The notes beneath the pieces were generated by a model, which made no database searches, was not told the DNA's origin, and worked only from the letters and a program-made list of their open reading frames with translations. A stretch of DNA of 14,476 bases from Giardia muris (taxonomy: Eukaryota > Fornicata > Diplomonadida > Hexamitidae). The stretch lies in NCBI GenBank assembly GCA_006247105.1, contig VDLU01000034.1:1-14476 (forward strand), given 5' to 3'. A program made the position numbers and the translations under genes. Shown here in pieces: positions 1 through 8,102 of the stretch (position 1 is the stretch's first letter; each line of letters begins with the position of its first letter).

Positions 1-62
1 CTCCCCGTCCGATTTGGGGGCCTCTCGCCCCTCCCCCCGTCCGATTTGAGGGGGGCGGGCCC
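1..62. repeat. Terminal copy of 73-bp spacer repeat (truncated by window edge)
   Basis: This matches the last copy of the tandem array at 7232-7514 (position 1 aligns with 7454). It carries both half-motifs, CCGTCCGATTTGGGGG and CCGTCCGATTTGAGGGG. The second half-motif has CCGTCC rather than the CCGTTC of the inner copies, as in the terminal copy at 7451-7514. The G run is one base shorter than in the second unit. The number of copies to the left of the window is unknown. Confidence 0.85.
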
Positions 63-102
63 TCGGCCGGCCTCGCCCCTTCGGGCCCCCGGGCCCCGGC
101 CT

Positions 103-150
103 CCTGGCCCCTACAGTAGCGGAAAGTCGGCCTCCACCTTTCGTCCACTT
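103..150 (-). repeat. Promoter-like core, copy B (first unit)
   Basis: This is the counterpart of 7557-7604. On the minus strand it reads GGCCGACTTTCCGCTACTGTAGGGG, interrupted here as GGCCGACTTTCC followed by GCTACTGTAGGGG. Compared with the copy next to the SSU, the TATAG has become TGTAG and one arm of the small inverted repeat is mismatched. Homology to the SSU-proximal copy extends further, to about position 236. It is probably a decayed duplicate of the promoter region. Confidence 0.55.
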
Positions 151-240
151 ATTGAGGGTCCCCAGGTGACCCCTCCGATCCTTCTCCTCCCCGCCCCGCG
201 GCAGCACTTCGTCCCCCGTCCCCCGGGGCCCGGCCTTCCT

Positions 241-288
241 CCTTCCCCTATAGTAGCCGAAAGTCGGCCTCCATCTTTCGTGCACTTT
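241..288 (-). repeat. Promoter-like core, copy C (first unit)
   Basis: This is the counterpart of 7695-7742. On the minus strand an exact inverted repeat, GCCGA-CTT-TCGGC by pairing, is followed by TACTATAGGGG, as in the SSU-proximal copy. Beyond about 45 bp the flanks no longer resemble the other copies, so the core alone is shared. It could act as a spacer promoter, or it could be a relic of duplication. Confidence 0.55.
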
Positions 289-615
289 CTGCTCGATTTT
301 AGGTGTAAGTTGGTGTCCGAAGTCGAGTTTCAAAAAATGGCCCACCAGGCCTCGACCCGTCCCCGGCCCAGGAGCGTCCCGGGAGCCTCCCGACCCCCCA
401 AAGATCGCTCATAGGCCCCCACAAGGCCCTTAGGTGGCCCTCCATCCCTCTCGACCCGTCCCCAAGGATGACCCCATCCAACTCCCCTGCCATCCCCACG
501 ACCCCACGGCCCTCCCACTGCGTGCACAGTCACGTAACACCGTCGTAAGGGTGCAGGGGGACGGGAGTCCCATGGGACGAGATGATGGATCGAACCCTCT
601 ATTGTCCGGGATTCC

Positions 616-647
616 CCTGGATTTTCATTAGTAAATATTAATCCAGG
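616..647. repeat. AT-rich inverted repeat (first unit)
   Basis: Perfect 8-bp arms, CCTGGATT at 616-623 and AATCCAGG at 640-647, flank a 16-base AT-rich loop containing ATTAGTAAATATT. It is the only strongly AT-rich island in a spacer that is otherwise extremely GC-rich. It is identical in the second unit at 8071-8102, although neighbouring sequence has accumulated indels. Its function is unknown; possibilities are a DNA-unwinding or replication element, a spacer promoter, or a protein-binding dyad. Confidence 0.75.
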
Positions 648-914
648 AGGATCTGGAGACCTGGGGTTGGGGGACGAGTCAGACGGATGTGGGAGAGGGC
701 TCCCCGACGTGGTAGAGGGATGGGGGGGAGTGTGTGCAGGCGTGGGGAGGGCTGAGGGAGGAAGGGGGAGGCCTGAGAGGGGGGCCACGAGGTGATTCAA
801 GAGGAGTCAGGGGGGCATGGGGGCCATGAGATGGCATGAGAGGGCATGAGGATCCATGGGGGGGCATGAGAGGGGCCAGGGGGATCCACGAGAGGAGTGG
901 GGGGCTGGGGACGC

Positions 915-1062
915 GATGAGAGCGATGAGAGATGACGGGGGACGATAAGAGATGATAAGAGACGATAAGGGACACGAGACACGATAAGGGACGATAATAA
1001 GTGATGAGAGGTGATGAGAGACGCGGGAGATGCGAGAGATGCGAGGGACACGGAGACGCGGG
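915..1062. repeat. Purine-rich degenerate ~10-bp tandem repeat (first unit)
   Basis: The + strand is almost wholly purine with scattered C and T, built from a degenerate decamer like GATAAGAGAC or GATGAGAGGT repeated at 9-11-bp spacing, degrading to GCGAGAGAT at its right end. A looser purine-rich zone with repeated CATGAG words precedes it, at about 655-915. The element is conserved at 8372-8519. The spacing is close to the DNA helical repeat. No coding role is evident. Confidence 0.7.
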
Positions 1063-1109
1063 CCGCCCGGGGACGCAGACACGCCCAGTCAGTGACCGGT
1101 GCCCACAGT

Positions 1110-1170
1110 GGCCTCGCCCTTCGGGCCGCCCCTTCGGTCCCCCTCTGAGGGGGCCCGTCGCTTCGGCGCC
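1110..1170. repeat. Cluster of TTCG-capped short hairpins (first unit)
   Basis: Successive short inverted repeats occur: GCCCTTCGGGC at about 1115-1125, CCCCTTCGG soon after, CCCCTCTGAGGGG at about 1139-1152, and CGCTTCGGCG at about 1158-1167. Three are capped by C-TTCG-G on the + strand. The block is unchanged in the second unit (about 8567-8627). It may be structural or simply a product of GC-rich sequence. Confidence 0.5.
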
Positions 1171-2334
1171 CCTCCGGTCCTAAACTTGAATGAAGGAGAA
1201 AGCGGGAAGGGTTCCCTCCCGTCTGGAATGATGAGCGTCGTCCCGGGCCCCATGGACCCACTACCTCTACTCGTGCCCTCGGGGGCCCGTTCGATCGTCC
1301 GTCCGATGACCCGTGGGGGCCTGAAAGTCCCATGCCCGTGTCCGATCTTCACCCTCTGAAGGATCCGTGAGGGACCCGATCGATGAAGGGGGCCCGCCCC
1401 GTGGGGGAGTCCCCGTCCATGGATATGAGGCCCGGGCCCCATATGATGACCCGGATCCCCCTGATGACCCGGTCCATGTGGCCCGTATGAGGGGACGTGA
1501 AGGCCCCCTGGATCCTGTCCCGTGAGGACCGGACGGACCCCCGACCGAAGGAACCCCCATCCGTATGATGGACCACCCCCCCACCCATGAAGGTCCATGG
1601 ACCTGTGGGGCGTGGATCTGGGTCCCCGCTCGAGACCCCCAGAGATTCAAGGGGGAGTCGGACCCCACGGGAATCCCCTGTTCGGCCCGGGCCCAGGAGA
1701 CCCTCTGAAGGCCCCATGTGACCCCGTTCATGGAGGACTCGAGGGGGACCCCACGGGCTATGGAAGGGGGGAAGATAGTCCCCCATCCCATTCGATGACC
1801 CACCCCCGAGGGGACCGTGACCCCCCGGAAGGCCCATCCATATGACCACATGGTCCGATGACCCGGCCCCCTCGAAGGAGGGCGGGGGGGTCGGACCCCA
1901 GTCCCCGATGGAGCCATGAGTCCCCCCCGTGTGAGGGCCCACCCCGTGAGGGACCGGGCCCCCCGTCCCCGTTCATCTTGAAGGACTTCAAGGGCCCCAT
2001 GGACCCAGGGGACCCCCGGGGACACCTCGAATGACCCCTGGAGGGAAGGCCCCCGTGAGGACCCATGTGGACTCCCGGGCCAGGGCATGGACCCCCGATC
2101 CGTTCCGTGCCCAGGGGGACGGCCGTGGGCCCACGGGGGACCCCTGTACGACCCCCCGTTCGAGGGACCCGCGGACCCGCCCTCGCCCCTCCGGTCTTTT
2201 GATCTCGAGTCCGGATCCAAAATCCACTGTAACCGTTCCAAATCTGGTATCCTTCTGTAGGCCCCCGTACCCGGGCCTTCGACCCACGGGGGTCTGATCT
2301 CGCTTCAGGTCGATCCGGGCGGGGGACGCCCCCC

Positions 2335-2612
2335 CTTGGGGCCCTCACCCCCCCTGGTATGACCCTCGGCGCCTCAAGTCTCACCCCTCGGGGATGCCCC
2401 CTTACGACCGGGGGCCCTCACCCCCCTGGTCCCACGACCGGAGGGGAGCCCTTCCCACCCCCCTGGTATGACGGGGGATGCCCTCACCCCCCTTCAGGTC
2501 TTCCTCGGGGCGGGGGGCCTCGCTTCCGGCCCCCCCTTCGGGTCTCACGACCCTCGGGGGGGTTGTTCCGGCCCTTCCCTCACCCCCTCAGGTCTTCGAC
2601 CCTCGGGGGCTC
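2335..2612 (-). repeat. Degenerate C-rich repeats beside LSU 3' end (first unit)
   Basis: The word CCCTCACCCCC recurs at about 2342, 2415, 2481 and 2577, with companion words such as CTGGTATGAC, CAGGTCTTC and CGACCCTCGGGGG. Spacing (73, 66 and 96 bp) is irregular, so this is an old degenerate tandem region. On the transcribed-sense (minus) strand it is extremely G-rich, directly downstream of the LSU. That position suits a 3' processing or termination zone, but this is inference. Confidence 0.55.
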
Positions 2613-2614
2613 GG

Positions 2615-2890
2615 GGGGAATGCCAACCCGAACCAAACCTCAGGCGGTCGCAAGAAGCTCCACGCCGTACAGTAGGTCGGAGAAAAGGGTCGTCAACCCG
2701 GGCGAATCGAGGGGAAGCCCCTCAACCCATGCGAGTAGGTGGGATGGACACTTAGAGGCGTTCAGTGCTAGTCCCCCGAGCGCGACAGACCGGCACTGTC
2801 AAGTCAAACAACCGGGAGATCGGAGGCTCGCGACGGGTGTTCCTCTCGTACTGACCCGACGTACTGGACGCATGGAGATGGTCGGTAGGA

Positions 2891-2934
<44 letters not shown>

Positions 2935-2984
2935 CCTTAGACGGGTGAACAATCCGACGCTTCCGCACCGATGCATGCGGACGG

Positions 2985-3028
<44 letters not shown>

Positions 3029-3030
3029 GG

Positions 3031-3074
<44 letters not shown>

Positions 3075-3519
3075 TCACCTCCACGCTCGGATTACCGGAG
3101 CGGTTGAAGGATCGTTAGGCCACGCTTTCACGGCAAGTACCGGGACAGGGGGTACTAGTCAAGTAAGCTTATGCCCTTATGCTCCACGTGAGGTTTCCGA
3201 CCTCACTGAGCTTACCATAGGACGCCTGCGGTGTGATCTAGCAGGCGCGCCGCCCCAGCCAAACTCCCCATCCGACCGTGTGCCGATGTAAGTCGGTGAG
3301 TGGGATGGTGAACAACGTCAGGGTATCTCATGGAAGCGGCCTCCCCTGTATGCTGCACCGATGATCCCATCCCCCAGGATCGGATTGGAGTCAAGCTCAA
3401 AAGGGTCTTCTTGCCCCGCCGACCAACACCCGCCCGTTCCCGGGTCTGTAGGTTCACGGAGGCATGACTTGGGACAGTGGGATCCTCGTTGATCCATTCA
3501 TGCACGTCGGAAATTACCC

Positions 3520-3571
<52 letters not shown>

Positions 3572-5303
3572 AGGGCTTGGATGAACCTCTTCATGGTGAC
3601 GGTCATGGCACTGGGCAGAAATCACGTCGTGTACGCATCCATGACGACTGGCACGACGCTATGTTGTTAGTAGACAGTCGGGATCCCTCGGTCCGTGCCG
3701 GTTCTGATCGATCAGAGCCACTCCTTCTCCCGAGGTTACGGAGCTAGTTTGCCGACTTCCCTGAGTCATGGTCTCTCCCGCCTAGAGGCTGATCACCTTG
3801 GAGTCCTGTTGCGGTTGTGGTACGATCAGGATGGGGGGGACACAACGGGTTTCATGGATGACCGAAGGGACATGTGATCCATCATGGCCATGCACGACCT
3901 GAAGTACTACTGGCCATGGGGGGACTGGGGTAGGACGGGATGACTCCCACCATGTGCTTCGTTCATGTACCGTTGTGAAAGGATGTCACCAAGACCCCAT
4001 CATACCACCGGGATGTTAACCGGTCAGCCCTATCGTCCTGTGAGGATGACCCCATGGTACGGCGTACACCATCGGACTTAGGATCGTGTCACCCGTATCT
4101 GATCGACAGGGATACGGAACCCATCTCCACGTCAGGCCTCCAGATGGAGTAATGGCTACTACTACCGAGATCAGCAATCATGACTCGATCCACCACGTGT
4201 CACCCCATGGCTTCGACTCGATCATGACGACCTCCTACCCGAGACACATCTCGGTCGGGTTCCGATCGTATGCTTCGGCGTGTTCCATTTTCCGGGCCCC
4301 TCGATTCGGCTGGTGGGTTGTTACACACTCCTTAGAGGCTTCCTACTGTTAAGGCCACCTTCCAGCTGTCACGATCGACGGACACCGTTTGATCGAGCAT
4401 ACACTTCCACACCTTCCCCCGACTGTCGGTTCATCCCGTCTTGCCCGTCCTGCTTACCAGGAGAGGCCCACTCGACATCAACACTGTTGAGGGGGCCCAC
4501 ACAAGTTGGCCCCGCTCCACCCTTGTTCATGGTTCGAGGGGTGGATAAGGAGTGACCTCCCTACTCCCACCGATCGTGGCCTTACCTAGGGCAGCTGTTC
4601 ATGATGTCGGCTATCCTGGGAGACATTTCGGAGGTAACCAGCTACCAGGTGGTTCGATGAGTCTTTCGCCCCTACACTCAACTCGACCGAGCGATTTGCA
4701 CGTCAGCACCGGGATGGGCCTCCACCAGGCTTTCGTCTGGCTTCACCCTGGTCAAGTGTAGATCACCACCTTTCGGGTCTAGGACCGATCGCTCTGCCCT
4801 TGTAAGGGGCCCCTTGAAGTCTTGACTTCCCTTTGCCACATGACTCGCGATCGGTCCTAACTCCTCGGTCCGTGTTTCGAGACGGGCCCGACCAATCGAT
4901 CATCGACAGGTCGGGAGTCGCCTCCCGGGTTCAGGGTCTTTTGACGTGCCTGGGTCGGCATCCTTCTCACCTTTCGTTCGCACTACTTGGTCCTCTATCG
5001 GTCTCGGGGCGGTATTTAGCCTTAGAAGGGTACCACCTCCTCTTCCCTCTACACTCTCAAGCAGAGGTACTCGTCGTTGGGGTTGTGTCCATCCCTACGG
5101 GACTGGCACCCTCCTTGGTGTGGGTTTCAACCCATCTTCGGGTTTAGGACATCCCCCCAGTCCTCACAACGCTCATCGCTTCGAGGTCGGACTACTCCTG
5201 GATCGCTCGCCGCTAATCAAGGAATCCCGGTTGGTGTCTTCTCCTGGGCGTACTGATATGCTTAAGTTCCACCCGTCATCTTCATCGGAGTGGGGGGGGA
5301 TCC
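2615..5303 (-). rRNA. Large-subunit (28S-type) rRNA, first copy
   Basis: This gene encodes the main RNA of the 60S subunit, including the peptidyl transferase centre. Universal LSU landmarks appear in the correct order on the minus strand: ACTTAAGCATATCA near the 5' end (5254-5267), CTTAAGGTAGCC (3532-3543), GGGATAACTGGCTTG of domain V (3044-3058) and the sarcin-ricin loop AGTACGAGAGGAA (2840-2852). The length, about 2.69 kb, is short for a eukaryote and close to bacterial 23S, consistent with the reduced expansion segments of Giardia. The 5' end was set where GGATCCCC begins a stem that pairs with the 5.8S 3' end. The 3' end was placed just before sequence turns into G-rich spacer and is uncertain by about 25 nt. 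Antisense open frames across it are incidental. Confidence 0.95.
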
Positions 5304-5349
5304 TCATCTCATTCCCCATCGTTCAACCCCTCGAACAACCCAGTTCGTA
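5304..5349 (-). other. ITS2, first copy
   Basis: This very short spacer (about 46 bp) separates the 5.8S from the LSU. Its ends are set by the predicted pairing of the 5.8S 3' end (5350-5366) with the LSU 5' end (5287-5303), so each boundary could move by about 10-15 nt. Such short ITS regions are typical of Giardia. It is removed during pre-rRNA processing. Confidence 0.75.
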
Positions 5350-5470
5350 GATCACCCCACCACCCCGATGATCCATTCGAAGATCGATGTCACGTGCTTG
5401 GACCACATCGAGTATCGTCGTCAGCCACGTCCTTCATCGTCCCCCGAGCCAAGGCATCCACCGGGTCGCG
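5350..5470 (-). rRNA. 5.8S rRNA, first copy
   Basis: This short rRNA pairs with the LSU in the 60S subunit. On the minus strand it shows the conserved 5.8S core: GATGCCTTGGCTC, GACGATGAAGGACG, CGATACTCGATGTG and CATCGATCTTCGAA, each matching the family pattern (CTTGGCTC...CGATGAAGAACG...GCGATACGTAATGTG...CATCGAATCTTTGAA). The length, about 121 nt, is short compared with the usual ~155-160 nt. The 3' end pairs extensively with the LSU 5' end (about 13 Watson-Crick or G-U pairs over 17 positions). The 5' end near CGCGACCCGG is estimated from the conserved core and could shift by about 10 nt. Confidence 0.9.
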
Positions 5471-5510
5471 TCATCTCATTGCCTTCATCCTCGTACCTTC
5501 CCTCTCGATG
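5471..5510 (-). other. ITS1, first copy
   Basis: This is a roughly 40-bp spacer between the SSU 3' end (minus strand ...GCGGATGGATC) and the start of the 5.8S. It shows no structure of note and is identical at 12936-12975. Being this short, it is compatible with Giardia and unlike the hundreds of bases seen in most eukaryotes. Confidence 0.8.
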
Positions 5511-6939
5511 GATCCATCCGCAGGTTCACCTACGGATACCTTGTTACGACTTCTCCTTCCTCCAAGCCTCGCGGTTCGTCCCTGTTCGGTTCATCCCTCC
5601 CAGGAGCTCGCCAGAAGACCCAGTCGGTAGGAGCGACGGGCGGTGTGTACAAGGGGCAGGGACGTATCCGGCGTAGATTGATGACCTACGCCTACTAGAC
5701 ATTCCAGGTTCACGAGGACGTTCCAGTCCACGATCCCAACCACGTGGGGGTTTGATCTCATCAAGCTTCACAACTCGACGTGGTTTCATCCCCACAGTGT
5801 AGTACGCGTGCAGCCCAGGGCGTCTAAGGGCATCACAGACCTGTTATCGCCCCACCTTCCTCCAATTCACCATTGGCGGTCCCATCCAGGTTAGGGTCTC
5901 GCTCGTTGTCGCAGTCAAGCAGACGGCTCAAGCCACGGGCTGTGAACGGCCATGCACCACCACTCGTACGATCACGAAGGTCCTCTCAACCGTCGATCCT
6001 CCGTACGTCTGGGCCTGGTAAGGTGTTCGCGTTGAGTCAAATTGAGCCGCAGACTCCACGTCTGGTGGTACCCCTCCGTCAATGCCTTCAAGTTCCAGCC
6101 TTGCGGCCATACTCCCCCCAGAGCCCGTACCCTGATCGGTTTCCCTTCGATCCTGACGACCTGGCCAGTCTCTCGGTGGCATCGTTTACGCCCGGGAATA
6201 CGGTGGTGTCTAATCGCCTTCTCGCCCCCGGGCTTCGTCCTGGTTCGACTGATATGGTCTTGGCAAGTGCCTACGCCTTTGTCTGTCTTGGTCGGATCAT
6301 CCTATTTCACCCGTCCCCCACCAATACACATGCCCTTACCCATTCACCTTCATGTCCGTCCCGGGCTTTCTCGTACTCACTCCCGCCTTAAGCGCTCCTC
6401 TTTCCTCCCGGCTGGACGTCTCGACTCCGGACGTTTTAACTGCAACAGCGCCGTACGACGCCTGCCGAGCTGGAATTACCGCGGCTGCTGGCACCAGACC
6501 TTTCCCTCGACTTGTGCTGGGGTCATCTACCCCCCAGTCTTCCCATTTCATGGGATCCCCCGTTGCTGCCTCACGCCTTCACGCATTGGGCAAGTTCCGC
6601 GCCTGCTGCCGTCCTTGGATGTACGGGCCGTCTCTCAGGCCCGTTCTCCGGAGTCAAACCCTGATCCTCCGCCAGGCATCATCCCCTCCGTAGACCACTA
6701 CTCTACCGACTAGGTAATACCTCGGAACCTCATCCGGGCATTCGCTCCATCGCGTGCTTTCCTTCCCCGCTCTTGAGCACTCGTCTTGGCGCTGGGTTGC
6801 CAGCGGTATCCGTCTAGCCTTCACCCCCGGTCAGACTCGTACCGTTGTACCGAGCCGTCCGCCACTTCATACCTCGTGTCCGCTTGCATGGCTTTTGTCC
6901 TTGGGGGTAGCGTAGTACTCCGGCAGGATCAACCGGATG
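5511..6939 (-). rRNA. Small-subunit (16S/18S-type) rRNA, first copy
   Basis: This is the RNA of the 40S subunit, responsible for decoding. The minus strand begins CATCCGGTTGATCCTGCC at 6939. It carries the 530 loop GTGCCAGCAGCCGCGGTAA (6467-6494 region), the ATTAGACACCAC / AACGATGCC region (about 6175-6215), AATTTGACTCAACGCG (about 6025-6040), GTACACACCGCCCGTCGC (5633-5650), and ends with TACGGATACC-type 3' sequence reading GTAGGTGAACCTGCGGATGG before 5511. The length, 1,429 nt, is far below the usual eukaryotic ~1.8 kb and equals the size I recall for Giardia muris. It differs from the second copy by two extra bases, at 5653-5656 and 6194-6196. Open frames on the opposite strand are incidental. 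Confidence 0.97.
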
Positions 6940-7057
6940 GTCTGTCGATCGGTCGATCCGTCCGTTGTGGGCCGGCCCTTCCGTCCTCTCGTCGTACGAT
7001 CCACACTCGTCGTCGGGTGGGTCTTCTCGTCCCGGTCCGGCCTCGTCGTGCCTTCCC
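6940..7057 (-). other. Putative 5' external transcribed spacer (first SSU)
   Basis: This is the sequence between the SSU 5' end and the candidate start site at TATAGGG. It is about 118 bp, with recurrent GACGAG words (ACGACGAGG, GACGAGAAG, TACGACGAGAGG on the minus strand) and a direct repeat of GATCGGTC / GATCCGTC-like words next to the SSU. The boundary at 7057 depends entirely on the promoter inference. No gene is visible in it. Confidence 0.45.
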
Positions 7058-7098
7058 TATAGTAGCCGAAAATCGGCCTCCATCTTTGGGCCACTTAT
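7051..7098 (-). promoter_or_regulatory. Candidate RNA polymerase I core promoter upstream of SSU
   Basis: On the minus strand, GGAGGCCGATTTTCGGC is followed by TACTATAGGGAAGG, about 118 bp upstream of the SSU. GCCGA-TTT-TCGGC is a perfect 5-bp inverted repeat. TATAGGG resembles the initiator seen at rRNA start sites in some eukaryotes, notably plants (TATA-purine-GGG), although no such rule is established for Giardia. The same ~45-bp core recurs at 7557-7604 and 7695-7742 (and at 103-150 and 241-288), and copy C keeps it while its flanks have diverged. This copy belongs to a longer duplicated block reaching about 7185. The promoter role is inferred from position, motif and conservation. Confidence 0.45.
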
Positions 7099-7231
7099 TG
7101 AAGGTCTCTAGGTGGGGGTTGTGGTCCTTCTTCCCCAGCTCACTCCCCTCCCTGCGACGGCACTTCGTTCAGGACCGGGCGAGGGGGGGAGGGAGGAAGA
7201 CCGAGGGGGGAGGGGGCCGTTCGGAGGGGGC

Positions 7232-7514
7232 CTCCTCCCCGTCCGATTTGGGGGCCTCTCGCCCCTCCCCCCGTTCGATTTGAGGGGGGGCGGGCCCTGG
7301 AGCCCTCCTCCCCGTCCGATTTGGGGGCCTCTCGCCCCTCCCCCCGTTCGATTTGAGGGGGGGCGGGCCCTGGAGCCCTCCTCCCCGTCCGATTTGGGGG
7401 CCTCTCGCCCCTCCCCCCGTTCGATTTGAGGGGGGGCGGGCCCTGGAGCCCTCCTCCCCGTCCGATTTGGGGGCCTCTCGCCCCTCCCCCCGTCCGATTT
7501 GAGGGGGGGCGGGC
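7232..7514. repeat. 73-bp tandem repeat array (3.9 copies)
   Basis: Copies start at 7232, 7305, 7378 and 7451; the last is partial and gives way to unique sequence after GGGCCCT. The period is exactly 73 bp, counted from the recurring GTCCGATTTG at 7241, 7314, 7387 and 7460. The first three copies are essentially identical. Each unit contains two related half-motifs, CCGTCCGATTTGGGGG and CCGTTCGATTTGAGGGG, 32 bp apart, so the unit looks like an old duplication of a ~36-bp element. Runs of 4-7 G lie on both strands. Lying just upstream of the promoter-like copy, the array may act as a Pol I enhancer, and copy-number change would explain spacer length variation. Confidence 0.9.
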
Positions 7515-7556
7515 CCTCGGCCGGCCTCGCCCCTTCGGGCCCCCGGGCCCCGGCCT

Positions 7557-7604
7557 CCTGGCCCCTACAGTAGCGGAAAGTCGGCCTCCACCTTTCGTCC
7601 ACTT
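7557..7604 (-). repeat. Promoter-like core, copy B (second unit spacer)
   Basis: This copy lies beyond the 73-bp array, 508 bp from the SSU-proximal copy measured between the matching TATAG/TGTAG sites. It has TGTAGGGG in place of TATAGGG, and the inverted repeat has one mismatch. Homology to the SSU-proximal block continues to about 7690, through TCCACTTATTGAGG and GCAGCACTTCGT. It looks like a degenerate duplicate of the promoter region. Confidence 0.55.
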
Positions 7605-7694
7605 ATTGAGGGTCCCCAGGTGACCCCTCCGATCCTTCTCCTCCCCGCCCCGCGGCAGCACTTCGTCCCCCGTCCCCCGGGGCCCGGCCTTCCT

Positions 7695-7742
7695 CCTTCC
7701 CCTATAGTAGCCGAAAGTCGGCCTCCATCTTTCGTGCACTTT
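7695..7742 (-). repeat. Promoter-like core, copy C (second unit spacer)
   Basis: This copy is 137 bp from copy B. It retains TACTATAGGGGAAGG and the perfect GCCGA/TCGGC inverted repeat with a three-base loop. It differs from the SSU-proximal core at only a few positions, while sequence past about 7742 is unrelated. It is a candidate spacer promoter, and the function is inferred. Confidence 0.55.
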
Positions 7743-8070
7743 CTGCTCGATTTTAGGTGTAAGTTGGTGTCCGAAGTCGAGTTTCAAAAAATGGCCCACC
7801 AGGCCTCGACCCGTCCCCGGCCCAGGAGCGTCCCGGGAGCCCCCGACCCCCCAAAGATCCTCATAGGCCCCCACAAGGCCCTTAGGTGGCCCCTCCATCC
7901 CTCTCGACCCGTCCCCAAGGATGACCCCATGCAAGTCTCCTGCCATCCCCACGACCCCCACGGCCCTCCCACTGCGTGCACAGTCACGTAACACCGTCGA
8001 AAGGGTGCAGGGGGGACGGGAGTCCCATGGGACGAGATGATGGATCGAACCCTCTATTGTCCGGGATTCC

Positions 8071-8102
8071 CCTGGATTTTCATTAGTAAATATTAATCCA
8101 GG
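8071..8102. repeat. AT-rich inverted repeat (second unit)
   Basis: This is identical to 616-647: 8-bp arms CCTGGATT (8071-8078) and AATCCAGG (8095-8102) around a 16-base AT-rich loop. It lies about 1.13 kb upstream of the SSU 5' end at 6939. It is unchanged between units, while adjacent G runs differ in length. Confidence 0.75.

Larger units (their letters stand above)
1..2614 (-). other. rDNA intergenic spacer, first unit (partial)
   Basis: This is the non-transcribed or externally transcribed spacer downstream of the first LSU gene, cut by the left window edge inside a 73-bp repeat. It is extremely GC-rich and matches 7454-10079 with many 1-bp and a few 4-6-bp indels. Long stop-free stretches occur on both strands, but they come from GC-rich composition: the frames are broken differently in the two copies, so there is no sign of coding selection. 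Sub-elements (promoter-like repeats, AT-rich hairpin, purine tract, hairpin cluster, C-rich repeats) are listed separately. The stretch from about 1180 to 2300 holds only degenerate GC-rich sequence in which GATGACCC, CCATGGA and GGGCCC words recur; I see no gene there. Confidence 0.9.

Noticed and set aside
1180..1250. Possible C/D snoRNA because of a TGATGA word in a less GC-rich island
   Set aside because: No convincing D box with terminal stem and no rRNA guide match could be seen; TGATGA words are frequent in this spacer by composition.
2359..5676. Many 60-190-codon open frames on the + strand across the LSU and 5.8S
   Set aside because: Sequence conservation here is explained by rRNA on the minus strand. 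Antisense rRNA frames are a common annotation artefact.
7055..7061. TAGGG telomere-like pentamer (Giardia telomeres are TAGGG repeats and often adjoin rDNA)
   Set aside because: Only single occurrences within TATAGGG; there is no tandem TAGGG array anywhere in the window.
7232..7514. CRISPR-like array
   Set aside because: The repeats are directly adjacent with no unique spacers, and the locus is eukaryotic rDNA.
7140..7994. Repetitive open frame (284 codons, minus strand) through the 73-bp array
   Set aside because: The period of 73 is not a multiple of three, so each repeat copy is read in a different frame. The encoded repeat is a by-product of tandem DNA and not a repeat protein.
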